Shown piece by piece: positions 1 to 11,394 of a stretch of 64,000 nucleotides of DNA. A program made the position numbers and the translations under genes. The stretch comes from Petunia secreta (lineage: Eukaryota > Streptophyta > Magnoliopsida > Solanales > Solanaceae), in the NCBI GenBank assembly GCA_029990175.1, contig JARKIP010000033.1, positions 14,553,001-14,617,000 of the forward strand. The letters are read 5' to 3'. Position 1 is the stretch's first letter, and every line of letters begins with the position of its first letter. The notes under the pieces are model-generated. The model saw nothing but the letters and a program-made list of their open reading frames with translations. It was not told the origin of the DNA and did no database searches.

Positions 1-35
1 CACTTTAACACATACATACATGGCACACAGAACTT

Positions 36-39
<4 letters not shown>

Positions 40-94
<55 letters not shown>
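40..94. repeat. (CA)n microsatellite
   Basis: Uninterrupted CA dinucleotide run. Shorter (CA)n runs recur near 197-229, 1192-1212 and 1631-1660, each followed by the same minisatellite text (ggtaaagaagtt...). They appear to be part of a composite array rather than independent microsatellites. Confidence 0.95.
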
Positions 95-97
<3 letters not shown>

Positions 98-193
98 GGT
101 AAAGAAGTTAAGTCCATAAGGATAGAATTTCAGTAAGGCTAAAGAAGTTCAGTCCATGAGGATAAAACTTCTGTCCATGAGGGTAAAGAACTT

Positions 194-231
<38 letters not shown>

Positions 232-2130
232 GGTAAAGAAGTTCAGTCCATGAGGATAGAACTTCAATAAAGGTGATTTGAACTTCAATACAGATAGACC
301 TTCAATCCATAAAACTCAGTAAAAAGGATGTGCAGAGATACAAGTTCAAGGCCATAAAAAGGTTCAATTTCAATCCTTATGAATAGAACTTCAATTCATG
401 AGGGGAGAACTTTGTTGATAGAACTTCAGGGCAACACAGATAGAACTTCAATCCATAAAGCTCGGTAAAAAGATTGAACTTCAAAAACTTATTGGCTTAA
501 AGATATAGAAACTTACATTGACATTATGAAAATACTGCTCAACCAAAGTGTTATACTGAGGATTATTGAACCTAATAAACCTCAACATCCTTGGAAAGTC
601 ATCACTCTTAACCTTACAGAACTTAGAACTAACTGTTGGAAATAAATCAACAAACCAAGCGCATAACATAAACGGGAATCCCAGCACATTATAGTATGCA
701 TCTTTTACTGAAGTTGCAGCAATCTCAAACCAGTGTAAAAATAATATTCTTTAAGACCAAAATGTATTAGTGACCAAAAATATTAAAACTTAATCTATTC
801 GGATCACTGCTCACAATAAGTGACAATAATAAGCAATGCAGTAACCTCATAGAAGTTTTGTACGAGTGCAACCTCAAAAAGCTTCCAAATACACCCTCTG
901 AAAGCTTCTTATGTTGTGCTAAACTCAACCTTGAAATTATATCATCCAAATTGTGCTCCCCTTGCCAATATGGATTCATGTTGAACCAGCGTTCAAATGG
1001 ATACACTAGATTCCCTTCCATTCCAGCATCCATATTGCAAAAAGCTAACAATAAAAATAAACTATCAGTCGAACATACAAAATAAACAAATGCAGCAAAC
1101 TTCAAACCAAAAATCTCAAAATGGCTAGAACTTCAATTAGTACTATTTAAGAACTTCAGTCCACTAATTAGACTGCACTTTAATATACAGACACACACAC
1201 ACACACACACACATACACAACAAAGAGGGTAAGGAAGTTAAGTCCATGAGGGTAGAACTTCAATACATGAGGGTAAAGAAATTCAGTCCATGAGGCTAAA
1301 ACTTTCCACGTCCTTGAGGACAGAAGTTCAGTGCCATATCGATTGAAGTTCAGTCCTTATAGATAGAACTTATATGCACAAGATTTCAATCCATAGAGAT
1401 AAAAGTTCAGGGCCATATTTACTGAAGTTCAGTCTTTATACATAGAACTTCAGTCAATATGACCATAACTTCAATCCTATAGGGACAGAAGTTTCAAATA
1501 CTTTGAGGGGCAGAAGTTGAGGGGCATATAAATTGAAGTTCAGTCCATGAGGATAGAACTTATCATGAGGATAGAACTTCAGTACATGAGGCTAGAACTT
1601 CAATGACTACCGAACTGCACTGCACTTTAACACACACACACATACACACACACACACATGGGAGGATAAAAGAGGTTCAGTCTATGAGAATAGAACTTCA
1701 GTCAATGAAGGTAAAAAAGTTCAGTCCATGAGAATAGAACTTCAGTCAATGAAGGAAAAGAAGTTCAATCTATGGAAATAGAACTTCAGTCAAAGAACAT
1801 CAGTACATGAGGGTAATGAAGTTCAGTCCATGAGGATAAAAGTTCAGTGCATCCATGAGGATAGAAGTTCAGTGCATTCATGAGGATAGAAGCTCTGTCC
1901 ATAAGGATAAAACTTCAGTCCAGAGGATAGAACTTAAGTCCATCCAACTGGCTAGAACTTTAATCAGTACCATTTAACTTTAACACACACACACATACTT
2001 GAACTTCAAATCACTACCATTTAAGAACTGCACTGCACTTTAATACACACACAGAAGTTAAGTACACACACACTTGAACTTCAATAAAATGTGATTTGAA
2101 CTTCAATCAGTAGCATTTCAAAACTTCATT
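95..2130. repeat. Degenerate minisatellite, 'aacttcagtccatgaggatag' family
   Basis: Dozens of imperfect copies of a roughly 20-40 bp unit built on aagttcagtccatgagg / atagaacttcagt, mixed with (CA)n runs. The array is interrupted by two coding fragments (481-707 and 846-1033) on the minus strand, and a splice-donor-like site lies near 2370 on the same strand. The simplest reading is that the array occupies introns of that gene. Copy number and consensus were judged by eye. Confidence 0.8.
481..1033 (-). pseudogene. DUF1985/Ulp1-type transposon protein fragment
   Basis: Two coding blocks on the minus strand. The upstream block (1033 down to about 846) starts at a methionine and contains YPFERWFNMNPYWQGEHNLDD. 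The downstream block (about 705 to 517) contains GFPFMLCAWF and FPRMLRFIRF, a pattern like the 'Y..GFP.A...W.YE' and 'PR.L.W' segments of plant DUF1985 proteins. Those proteins are commonly encoded by Ulp1-carrying Mutator-like elements. A GTAAGT donor ends the second block and a GT donor ends the first, but the visible acceptor does not join them in frame, so this is either decayed or spliced differently from my guess. The family assignment is from pattern memory. The rest of the gene would lie left of the window. Confidence 0.4.
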
Positions 2131-2559
2131 CCAATAATCCTACTCAACTTTAATACACCCAATCAACAACTTCATTCTAGTAACACACTAAACATTACCC
2201 CAATCACTGACATACAAAATATAAAAAGTAACTACTAACTATCAAATACAAATACAGAAAAAAACATACAAATTTAAACTTAAATAACGTTACTTAACTT
2301 AACAAGCACAAATTTAACACATATTTCACAAAAAATACAAAAAAAAAAAAAAAACAAACAAACAAACACCATACCTGCTAATACAAATTTCAGACTGATT
2401 ATACAATCAAAATATGTTATTCAGCGTACGTAATGCAACGGTGAAGAGAAATATGAAAAACTGGGCAGTTTTTTGCATGAACATACAGTGAAAAAGTAAA
2501 GACACAGTTGCAGGAATACAGGGGTAGATGAAGAATAACGGTTTTGAAAAAACCCTGTC

Positions 2560-2693
2560 AATTCGAAAAAGATGAGGGGTAATTTAGTCTTTTAAGTATA
2601 GGCGTGTTTAATGTAAAGACCCAAAAGTGGCCTCTAGTGTAAGCCAAAGAAAATAGTGGCCTCAAACCAAATACCGGTGTTAAAACTGGCCTC
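2560..2693. other. Possible terminal sequence of the left-hand transposon
   Basis: Read on the minus strand, this stretch begins gcccagaggccagtttta and runs through 'ggccacttttgggtctttac' towards a 5' UTR-like exon and a GT donor near 2370. It resembles the TIR-plus-leader layout of plant Mutator-like elements. Without the left end of the element no TIR match can be shown, so this is inference from position and style. Confidence 0.25.
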
Positions 2694-3273
2694 TGGGCGA
2701 AATTTTTACTAAACTTTCGCTAAGTTTATGTAAAAATTTTGCTGGGCAATCACTGTTGCCCTTGGCATTTAGTTTTTCTTAAACTAATTTTGTAAGCATA
2801 GCAACTCACTTTCAGATCATTGGGTCTGAAATTATGTATTCAGCTTCAGGCTATAATGTGAAATTTATTCAACTTACATTTTTTATTCTGGGAAATGAGC
2901 CAAACCAAGACGTAAAGTTTTGCTTAACTTCAAACCAAAATCAAACATTTTATTTTTTGAATGTTAAGCAAACCAAAATTATCAGATTTTAACTTTCGAT
3001 AAATAGACTGAAGTTAGCTAATTAACCTAGCCTCAACTTCAGCCCTGATGGACAATTGATTCGCACATTGGTTAACCAGCCTTTGCGAAGACGTACCCAA
3101 AAGTTGTTTAACAACAATGGCACTGCTAAAATAGACTACGTTTGCACTTACCCCGAGTTGGTTGCCTAGTGTCTAAGTTTTAGCAGTATTGGAAGAAGTG
3201 TTCAACTTTAAGTTTTTTATGGCAATCAACTAGGACCTGCAAGAAATATTTTGAACAAAAGTCTTAGAAATAT
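2694..3273. other. Intergenic, no feature recognised
   Basis: AT-rich sequence between the left-hand element and the Gypsy 5' LTR. No coding stretch, TIR pair or known repeat was recognised. Confidence 0.6.
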
Positions 3274-3841
3274 TGTATTGGATGAAAAATCATCGAGGTC
3301 TCGGGCCCTTAATATGGGTCTGCCTTATGAAGAAAGTCCACAAAGGGAAGCGACACGACTCACCACCTCGAAAAACCACCTCAGGAAATGAGAAAAGTTA
3401 GGTTCAAAGCATCAAGCTGAGAAAGACCATCACAACAACGTAATCCCCAAGCAAGCAAAATATCTCACCGAACAAAGCCTAATCTTTGTAACTGTCGGCC
3501 GTTGCTTTGGCATTTAAGGAGAAGATCATGAGCTGACCACGATCGAATATGGAGTAATGGCCATAAAGCCATAATTATTATAGTTATAATGTTATTATTT
3601 TCCTTGATTATAAATAGGATTCATTTGTAATCATGCAGACATCCTGAAATACATTATTCAACTTATACTTTTAAGCTCTATCTCGTTTACTAATTAGCTT
3701 ATTCCTTGTCTCGTTTATTTTTCAAGCTTTTATCTAGCTCGAATCTGATCCTAGCTCGAGTATCACTTTGATACAAGCAAATTACCAGTTAAACCCAAAA
3801 TAAATTCGATTTGTTGTCCTATCCCGATATAGGCTAACACA
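3274..3841 (+). repeat. Gypsy element 5' LTR
   Basis: Starts TGTATTGGATG and ends GCTAACACA. It aligns along its whole length with 9915-10490, with scattered substitutions and small indels, including a short segment present only in the 3' copy. It is directly followed by the primer-binding site. Confidence 0.9.
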
Positions 3842-3842
3842 A

Positions 3843-3862
3843 ATTGGCGCTGTCTGTGGGGA
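3843..3862 (+). promoter_or_regulatory. Primer-binding site, tRNA-Asp-like
   Basis: TTGGCGCTGTCTGTGGGGAC begins two bases after the LTR end. It resembles the tRNA-Asp-type primer site TGGCGCCGTTGCCGGGGA used by many plant Gypsy elements, with several mismatches. Confidence 0.6.
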
Positions 3863-3919
3863 CTTGGTAATAACGTTTGTTCCAAAGTCTGCAGTTTCGA
3901 TTTCCACTAAAAACAAAAA

Positions 3920-5384
3920 ATGCCTGATATCGTCAATGATAATATGTCTATCCAAGTACCAGATCAGATAGTAGGAGCGACTGAAACCAATGAGGGTCCC
4001 GACTTTCCCAACCGGCTCAATGCCGACTGTTAGCCCCATTCCAACGAATAATTCTGCTCAATTGGTAGGACTAATGCCACCAAATGAATCCACTCCCCCC
4101 GATCGGCCCAACACCTCCCGTAGGAGCACTTTAAGCCGATCCAACCTCCTTAAATTCTGGTGACCCATTCTAACAATTCATGGTGAACTTGTTGCAACAG
4201 ATGCGAGAACAAGCAGCCACACAGGCTCAATTTAATGAACAATTTCGAAGCTCCTTACAAGCTCTCATTGGGAATGGAAGGGACCCTCCCAACCTCGGCG
4301 ACATTCCTTTCGTGATGTTTGATGAAGGAAACCCCAACACTATTCCCATCGGCACCAACATGGGAGGTCTCCAAAATGGGATCGCGTCTGGGCTCTCGGG
4401 GACTACAGCCCCGCAATGTCTCAAACAATCGTCGCGTCCGACTTTGAGAAGTCGAAGAAGGAGTTCGAGGCCAGCATGGAAAAACGACTTGAAAATGTGC
4501 CAGGGGTTCGAAAACCTCAACGGGCGTTGGACATCGAGAAATGTCGCCAGCTACCCTTCAAGCCTTAAGCTGCTCCAGCACCCGTCCTAAAACATTTCAA
4601 ATTACAAATTTTGAAGAAATACGACTGGACAATGGACCCAGTCGACCATATTACTGAATATGTGGCCATGGTAAAAAGTAATGATTTAACCCTAATCGAA
4701 AAGGAATCCATGTTCTTAAAGAAATTCGTCGGCACCTTAGAAAAATGAGTGTTGTGTTAGTACATGCTCCATCCCTCCGAGTCCATCTCCAGCTTCGACA
4801 AATTGGCGGATATGTTCATTAAGGCTCACATTGGGGCTCATAAGATCCTCAAGAGAAATGTGGATATCTTCGACATAAATCGAAAAGGAATCCATGTTCT
4901 TAAAGAAATTCGTCGGCACCTTAGAAAAATGAGTGTTGTGTTAGTACATGCTCCATCCCTCCGAGTCCATCTCCAGCTTCGACAAATTGGCGGATATGTT
5001 CATTAAGGCTCACATTGGGGCTCATAAGATCCTCAAGAGAAATGTGGATATCTTCGACATAAAGCAAGGATACCTCGAGCCAATCAAGGACTTCCTTGAA
5101 CGTTTTCAGGCCGAGAGAATGGACCTGCCAAAGATAGATGACAGTTTGACAGTCATGGACTTTGAAAGAATCTCAATGTGAGTAATTTAGAGTTCGCGGC
5201 TGAATTAAAGAAGGAGCTCCAGCAATGGCACGCTCGAACTTGGGATGAATTGCATGATCGGGCCACGACAAAGATTAGGCTCGAGGAAGCAGAGTGGAGA
5301 AGGACACGACGGGTCCAATCCTACCGAGGTCGATCTAAGTTCTCTCGACGCGCCGATGCACCACGAGGGAACTCGAAAAATTGA
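3920..5384 (+). pseudogene. gag: Gypsy gag, broken
   Basis: A gag-like reading frame starts at ATG 3920 but is interrupted by a stop near 4033 and later frameshifts. Recognisable capsid-type segments include KAHIGAHKILKRNVDIFD, FLERFQAERMDLP and LADMFIKAHIG, typical of the Retrotrans_gag domain. A 184-bp tandem duplication (4694-5061) repeats part of the capsid segment. Because 184 is not a multiple of three, it shifts the frame. The protein cannot be made as it stands. Confidence 0.75.
4694..5061 (+). repeat. 184-bp tandem duplication within gag
   Basis: 4694-4877 and 4878-5061 appear identical by eye. The duplication copies a capsid-coding stretch including the KAHIGAHKILKR segment, and its length disrupts the reading frame. 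Confidence 0.9.
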
Positions 5385-5574
5385 TATGAACCATACCACG
5401 GAGCTCAAAAGCAACACATAATTCAACGCCTTGGGGGCACAACACGTGAGCCAGCGGCTCGGAGGAAAATTTGGGTCATCTTTTAATCAAAAGTCGTGGG
5501 GCCCGTCTTTGGTGTCCAAAGAGAAGGATTTGCCTTAGATTTTTTAGCACAATTTCAACATATCGACCTCTAAG

Positions 5575-6462
5575 TTGGTAAATACGATCAAAGGGATGAC
5601 TGATCAAGGTGTGAGATTACCCAAAGACATGAGGACCCCCCCCCCCCCCCCGAGCAAGAGAGACCAAACTCAACATTGCGAACTTTACATGGATTATGGG
5701 CACGCAACTGAGGATTGTAAAGCATTGCACCTCGAGGTGGCCCACCTACTCAAGAAAGGAATTATGGCTGAATATCTGACTGATAAAAGAAAGCACAAAT
5801 ACTCGAAGAATAGGAGAGAGGAGAAACCACCTCGAACACAGTTACCGAAGATGGTAGTAAATGTCATCATTGGGGGCTCGGAGGTAAATGCGATAAACTT
5901 TGCCGCTGCAAAGAAAATTACAAAATCATCGAATACTACAGAGAAGAGAGCAAGAGTTGGTGGATCATGTAAAGAGATGGTGTTCAGCAAAGAAGATTGC
6001 GATGGGATGATGTTTTCCCACCATGACGCGCTAGTGATCGCACTCCGGATCAATGAATGTGATGTCAAACGAGCTCTGATTGATCCTGGCAGTTCGGTAA
6101 ACATCATCAACTATGGAGCAATCAAGAAGATGTGGTTGAAAGACCTAGTCATCCCAAAGGCAACCATATTAATAGGATTCAGCAATTCCACTGAAAAGAC
6201 TTTCGGAGAAATAACCCTCACAACAACTGCAGAGGGGGTAAACAAGCAAACCACCTTTCAAGTGATGGCCGAGGACATGGCTTACGACGTCATTCTCGGA
6301 AGTCCTTGGATTCACGAAATGGAAGATATACCATCGAACCTACATCAAGTGATCAAGTTTCCAACTCCGTGGGGAGTAAGAGCCATCCGAGGAGAGCAGC
6401 GAATAGCACGAGAATGTTATTCGATTGCAATGAAGAGTACAGTCGCACCGATCGGGCCATGA
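5575..6462 (+). pseudogene. Gypsy gag C-terminus and aspartic protease
   Basis: An open frame of 295 codons. A proline run encoded by a 16-C tract (5636-5651) precedes a zinc-knuckle-like CELYMDYGHATEDC segment. The retroviral-type aspartic protease follows: the active-site loop reads IDPGSSVNII, where the usual D-T/S-G has proline, and the second conserved segment is DVILGSPWIHEM. In related elements the protease leads into reverse transcriptase, but here the frame ends and no polymerase follows. The D-P-G change makes protease activity doubtful. Family membership is clear from the motif pair and the gag context. Confidence 0.75.
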
Positions 6463-6923
6463 AAATGATGGTAAATGAAGACTCGACAACCGGGTACTCC
6501 ACCAGGAAAAATCCTCGGGAAACGAACAATCACCTCACCAAGGGCTGCCTTGGGGACCTTTTCAATAAGTTCATATCATTCTATTCTTATAGCTTATTCG
6601 CCTAAATCATGTTGTAACCAGGAACTTATTGTAATAAAGGCACGAAGATGCATCTGATCAATGAAATAAACTTTGATTCAACATCTCTTTATTGTCATTT
6701 GATATGCATAGCCAATCATAAGTTAAGCCTACGGCTCGAGGGCGAGACGTCGTCCTAAGCTAGCTGGAAACAATAAATAGTACTAAAAGCCTTGCAAGCA
6801 AATTTAATATTTCCACAAAGAGAATTTTCACTAATAAAAAGGCCCAGAGGCCAGAGCATTAACAAAGCAAGCAGCCCGAAGTCTTTAACTAAAATGTCGA
6901 CCAAAAGAAATAAAAACACTACT
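6463..6923 (+). other. Gypsy internal region with no pol
   Basis: Where reverse transcriptase should begin there is only short non-coding sequence with several AATAAA-like signals (for example near 6632 and 6663). No polymerase, RNase H or integrase motif is seen in any frame. This is the boundary between the sense and antisense coding halves of the element. Confidence 0.6.
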
Positions 6924-9631
6924 CTAAGCCTCCACTTCAGAGTCATCACCCCCTCGTCTGAGCTCTCGCTACTCGAAGGAAGATTTTCCATCAGCTTTTA
7001 GGCCACGGCAGCATCGCTTTCGGCCGTGGCGATCTCGGCATTGAGGTCAAACCCGCTACGACACTTCTTCAGAGTCTTTAGCCTCGTTTGGATCACGGCC
7101 AAGTTCTTGTCAACTTTGGCTCGAGTCCTTCTTATCCCCCCCGCCTCAAGGAGAAAGAATCAATTTTGCCCCTCAAAAACTTAATCTCATTTTCGAGCTG
7201 ATTTTTCTCCCTAGTTAGCTGCTAAAGAATCAATTTTGCCCCTCAAAATCTTAATCTCGTTTTCGAGCTAATTTTTCTCCCTAGTTAGCTGCTCCTTCTC
7301 CCCAGCCATTTCATTCATCTTGAGCATTTTTTGTTTCAAGTCAGCATGAAATTTCTTGGCCCGCTCGTTAATAGTTGACTGAGCCTCGGTTCTCACCCTT
7401 TTTAGCTCAGCATCAAACAGCTCCTTCAAACGAGCCATCTTCTCCTCAACTGCAGATTTGGCTTCGAGGGCTTTGAGCATCTCAAGATCAGATTTATTAG
7501 CGGCATCCTTTGCCTGATCCAGTTCAGGCCTCGCGCTCAGTAACTCCTTCTCAAGACCCCTCATTTGAGCCTCGAGACCTGCTCACTCTCGCCTCCATCC
7601 AGCCTTTATTTGCCTAAGATTTTCATCTCGACGGCATTTGATCTCGGCAGCCCTGACGGAATTAATATAGCACTACAAAAGAAAAATCTGAAGAACCAGG
7701 AAAGGAAATAAATGCAAAGCTGAAAAGGAAAAGTTGAAGAAAACGTACATGAATGGCATGCTGAGCAACGTTAGCCATCAAATCAGAAATATGGGACTCC
7801 TCAAGGTGATCACGTTCCTTGAGACCCAAGAGTCCGCGAAGAGTAATTAGGACCTGGATATCATCATCTAGGAGACATAGTTCAGAATGAATCTCGATAT
7901 AACGAAATTGTCTCCAAGATGATGCATCGGGAGCAGGCTCGTAAGCAGCTCGAGGAGTCTTATCTCCCACTCGAGATGGCCGAGCATCGTCCATTTCGAC
8001 TGCCGCTGCAAACGAGGGTTGAACTTCCCCATGTCTTTATCAGCAACCTGAAATCGTTCAGGCTCGTAAGTAGGGGGAACCATAACTTTCTCATGACCTT
8101 TCTAAACCTCATCGGTAGGAGTAAGCTCGGGGAAAGGGACAAGCTCTAATCTAGTCCGTTTTGCCTCCGGAGTTTTCCCCGAGGAAAACTCCCTCTTTTT
8201 CAAAACTGAAAGGAAAAAGAGAAAGAGTGATTGACCGAAAAACGAAACGAAAGACAAAGTCAAAATGGAAAACACTCAACCTATTTTAGCCCTGAGGTCC
8301 GGTGACCCCTCGGGGATTGTCCCTTTCTTTTCCTCCTTATTTCCTTTTTCTTTCTTCCCCTTCGAAAGGTTCCCAATCAAACCTTGAAGGCACTTAAAGC
8401 ATCTCCAGCCTCGGTGACTTCCTCCTTCTTATCCTTTTTCTCCTTCTTTCATTTTTTTCTCCTTCGGCGCGGTAATCGCCCTCTTTGCGAGACCTACAAC
8501 AAAGAAGAAACAATGATACACCGAGACACGGTGCCCCAGGGAAACTAAGATAGATAAAATATTGGTTAAAAGAATAACTTACCATGCTGTTTGCATGCCC
8601 ATTGATTCTCATCCAAAGCGGCCAAAACCATCCATGATCTTTCTGGTCTAGACTTGGCATCAATAATGGCCTGAACTCCAGATCATTCGGACGGATGATT
8701 GGGACCACCTCGGCTAAACAAGACAGGAAAAAAAGTTAAATAAGGAAAAATCGAAGCAATAATAAACGAGGAGAAAAATACCCACGTGCTCGATTCCATC
8801 GCTCGGGGAAATCAGGCTTTGAGGACAACAGGTCAGTAGGCAGGAGGATGAAGCGCTCGTTCCATCCACGGTCCTCAAGGTCCTCACTCTTCGTGATCAG
8901 TGAGTACTAGCCTCGCTTGTTGAGCTGAACAACTCCATCCTTGTGAAGGGAGGGGTAGAAGAGGTACAGAAGATGATCAAGGGTGAAGGGGACCTCGGCT
9001 AATTTACTCAAAAATTCGAGGCATTAAACGTGCCTCCACATCCCAGGACCAATCTGGGCTATGCATAACTGGTAGGTACGGCAAAAAGTGTCCAATACCT
9101 CAGGGATAAGAAGAGAAAAACCTATCGTAAAGGGGTAAGTAAAACCGAAGGAACTCCCCTCGACTCTGTCACATACTCGGCTCTCGGGGGTGGGGATACC
9201 AACCTTAACCTCGGGGCCCCATTTACAATCAGAGCGAACTAAATGTATATTCACCTGAGTTAGTTTACAGGGATATTCCTTTTCCTCCTAACCTCTGACT
9301 TAGTTTGAAGCTGCATAACAAAATCCTTCGAGAGCTCAATTTTGGAAGGAATAACCTGGTGGGGTTTAAGCTCGAGGTCGTCTTAAAGAAGTCCATCGTC
9401 ACCAGCATCTCTCATGGTGACATCCTCATCGTTCACCACAACTGTCTCGATAGCTTCAGCCATGGTTGGACGTTATTCCTGGTTTGAGCTATTTGGGCGA
9501 GGAAGATCCTCCATGTTAAAGTCGGGAGAAACAATCACATTCAATAGTTCAGGAACAATAACTAGTTCACCACCAACAATCATGGTATCAACAAAAAAAG
9601 GTGAAGAACTTGGTGAATTTTGTTGAGACAT
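6924..9631 (-). pseudogene. Antisense ORF, 'putative gypsy type transposon' family
   Basis: A long decayed minus-strand gene inside the Gypsy element. It starts at ATG 9631, is broken within about 55 codons, and ends at a TAG at 6924-6926. An N-proximal block at 9254-9024 has YPFTIGFSLLIPEVLDTFCR and QIGPGMWR, which match the character of PF04195 (Transposase_28). The middle is weakly conserved. The C-terminal third (7564-7268) is a lysine/glutamate-rich coiled coil. The tail is acidic (SSSESSDEG). Such antisense ORFs lie between pol and the 3' LTR in some plant Gypsy elements and their function is not known to me. Several stops and frameshifts make it a pseudogene. Confidence 0.6.
7154..7293. 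repeat. 70-bp tandem duplication in antisense ORF
   Basis: 7154-7223 and 7224-7293 are near-identical, both starting aaagaatcaattttgcccctc and ending ctagttagctgct. The duplication lies just downstream of the coiled-coil segment of the antisense ORF. Confidence 0.9.
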
Positions 9632-9699
9632 TCTCTAAAAATTCTGTGATTTACGAAGAAGATTCAAGGATTTTTTACTGTTAAAAGCAAGAAGATGCG

Positions 9700-9740
9700 T
9701 GAAGAAGAAGAAGAAGAAGAAGAGGCGCAACTATATATAG
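9700..9740 (-). promoter_or_regulatory. Palindromic TATA box upstream of antisense ORF
   Basis: ctatatatag (9731-9740) reads the same on both strands and sits about 100 bp upstream of the antisense ATG at 9631. A (GAA)n tract (9700-9722) lies between them. The position suits a core promoter for the minus-strand ORF; this is inference. Confidence 0.45.
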
Positions 9741-9914
9741 GTTAAAGCGCCATGATTACAATCAGTGATCGCCACGCATGATTGATGGAAATATGGAGTG
9801 ACAACCGCCGCTTTTGAATTTCACGTCGCAAAGACAGCCACGTCGATCTCCCGCCTAAAATTCATTGCACTCCTCGACAGATTTGGCAACCACTCGAGGA
9901 GTGGGGGGACTATC

Positions 9915-10490
9915 TGTATTGGATGAAAAATCGCCGAGGTCTCGAGCAGGGGCCCAAGACCTAATATGGGTCTGCCTTACGAACCAAGTCCACGAAGGGA
10001 AGCGACACGGCTCGCCACCTCGGAAAACCACCTCGGGGAATGAGAAAAATTAGGCTCGAAGCATCAAGCTCGGAAAGACCATCACAGCAACGTGACCCCC
10101 GAGCGGGCACAATATCTCGCCGAACAAAGCCTAATTTTTGTAACTGTCGACCGTTGCTTTGGCATTTAAGGAGAAGATCATGAGCTTACCACGATCGAAT
10201 ACGGATGGCCATAAAACCATAATTATTGTAGCTATAACGTTATTATTTTCCTTGATTATAAATAGGATTCATTTGTAATCAAGCAGACATCAAGAAATAC
10301 AGTATTCAACTTATACTTTTAAGCTCTGTCTCATTTGTTAATTAGCTTATTCCTTGTCTCGTTTATTTTTTCAAGTTTTTATCTAGCTCGAATCCGATCC
10401 TAGCTCGAGTATTACTTTGATAGAAGCAAATTACCAGTTAAACCCACAACAAATTTGATTTGTTGTCCTATCCCGATTTAGGCCAACACA
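9915..10490 (+). repeat. Gypsy element 3' LTR
   Basis: Begins TGTATTGGATG after a purine-rich tract and ends CCAACACA, followed by the TSD AATAT. Slightly longer than the 5' LTR (576 versus 568 bp). Confidence 0.9.
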
Positions 10491-10886
10491 AATATACCGG
10501 AAATAATCCTAGTTCTTGTGTTGGGGCTTGAAGTTAAAGATTATTTTAACATGGGCCAAAGTTAAACACTAGTGCTAAAATATTGCATTTCTATGAATCT
10601 TTGAGGTCACTGTTTATATTTTGTCGTTGTTTAAGGAACTTTTCAAAAAATTAGTCTTTGTGCTTCACAATTTCAGCATGAAAAAAAGCTACTGGTTGTT
10701 GCCAAACGTTAGGCCGATGGGCTGATAAATTTTGGTATTATCTTCGTCCTATTATCTTGTTGAATTCATCATAAGTTCAGTTGAGTAAGTAGGCTTCAGG
10801 AGTGCTTGCATTATTTAATTTGTTCACGTAACACAACGGTGTAATAAATTTGATACAATCTTCATTTTACTTTTCATATTAAATTA
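10491..10886. other. Intergenic, no feature recognised
   Basis: AT-rich spacer between the Gypsy element and a MITE. Nothing coding or repeated was recognised. Confidence 0.6.
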
Positions 10887-11134
10887 CTCCCTCTCTCCTA
10901 AATTAGTTGTTATCTTTAACTTTTACACGCCTATTAAGAAACTCATTAAAAAGTATGTATTTTACTATGTTACCCCTATTTAATGTGATTATTAAATTTT
11001 ATTGAGAATTTTCTTAATTATTAAAGGTATAGTTGGAAATAACTAACAATTTTAGTCTTAAAATTCTAAAGTGACAACTAAATTGGAACAAATATTTTTT
11101 TACTAAAGTGACAACTAAAATGAGACGGATGAAG
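10887..11134. mobile_element. Stowaway-like MITE
   Basis: Terminal inverted repeats start CTCCCTCTCTCCTAAATTAGTTG and end in its imperfect complement (CAACTAAAATGAGACGGATGAAG), with TA dinucleotides on both sides (10885-10886 and 11135-11136). Size and TA target fit Tc1/mariner-derived Stowaway elements. Confidence 0.75.
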
Positions 11135-11394
11135 TATTTATTTAGCCCAGTGGGCTAAACCTCTTTGTGTTGTTCAAAAGTTTAGCCATGATAAACTAAA
11201 TTAGTACTTAATAGTCGATACTATCTGCATTTTACAAATCTTGTTAAATTAATTAATTTAGTGAAATGGACATGGATTAATCATGACAAATCAAATGCAT
11301 GAACTTTCAGTTTCTCCAAACAAGTTAGCCTAATTATGTTCAAAGGTTCACAAGTTTAGCCAGGGAGCTAAACATAGATTTACACTTTACTTAA

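Larger units (their letters stand above)
3274..10490 (+). mobile_element. Non-autonomous Gypsy LTR retrotransposon with antisense ORF
   Basis: A complete element of about 7.2 kb. Both LTRs begin TGTATTGG and end CA, and identical 5-bp duplications AATAT flank it (3269-3273 and 10491-10495). A tRNA-Asp-like primer site follows the 5' LTR, and a purine tract (gaggagtggggggac) precedes the 3' LTR. Gag and aspartic protease remnants are on the plus strand. No reverse transcriptase, RNase H or integrase is visible. The 3' half instead carries a decayed minus-strand ORF. That layout is reported for the Tat/Retand-like branch of plant Gypsy elements, which is my best lineage guess. Confidence 0.88.

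Noticed and set aside
4227..4520. Minus-strand open frame opposite gag
   Set aside because: Shadow of the gag frame, with no domain or promoter context.
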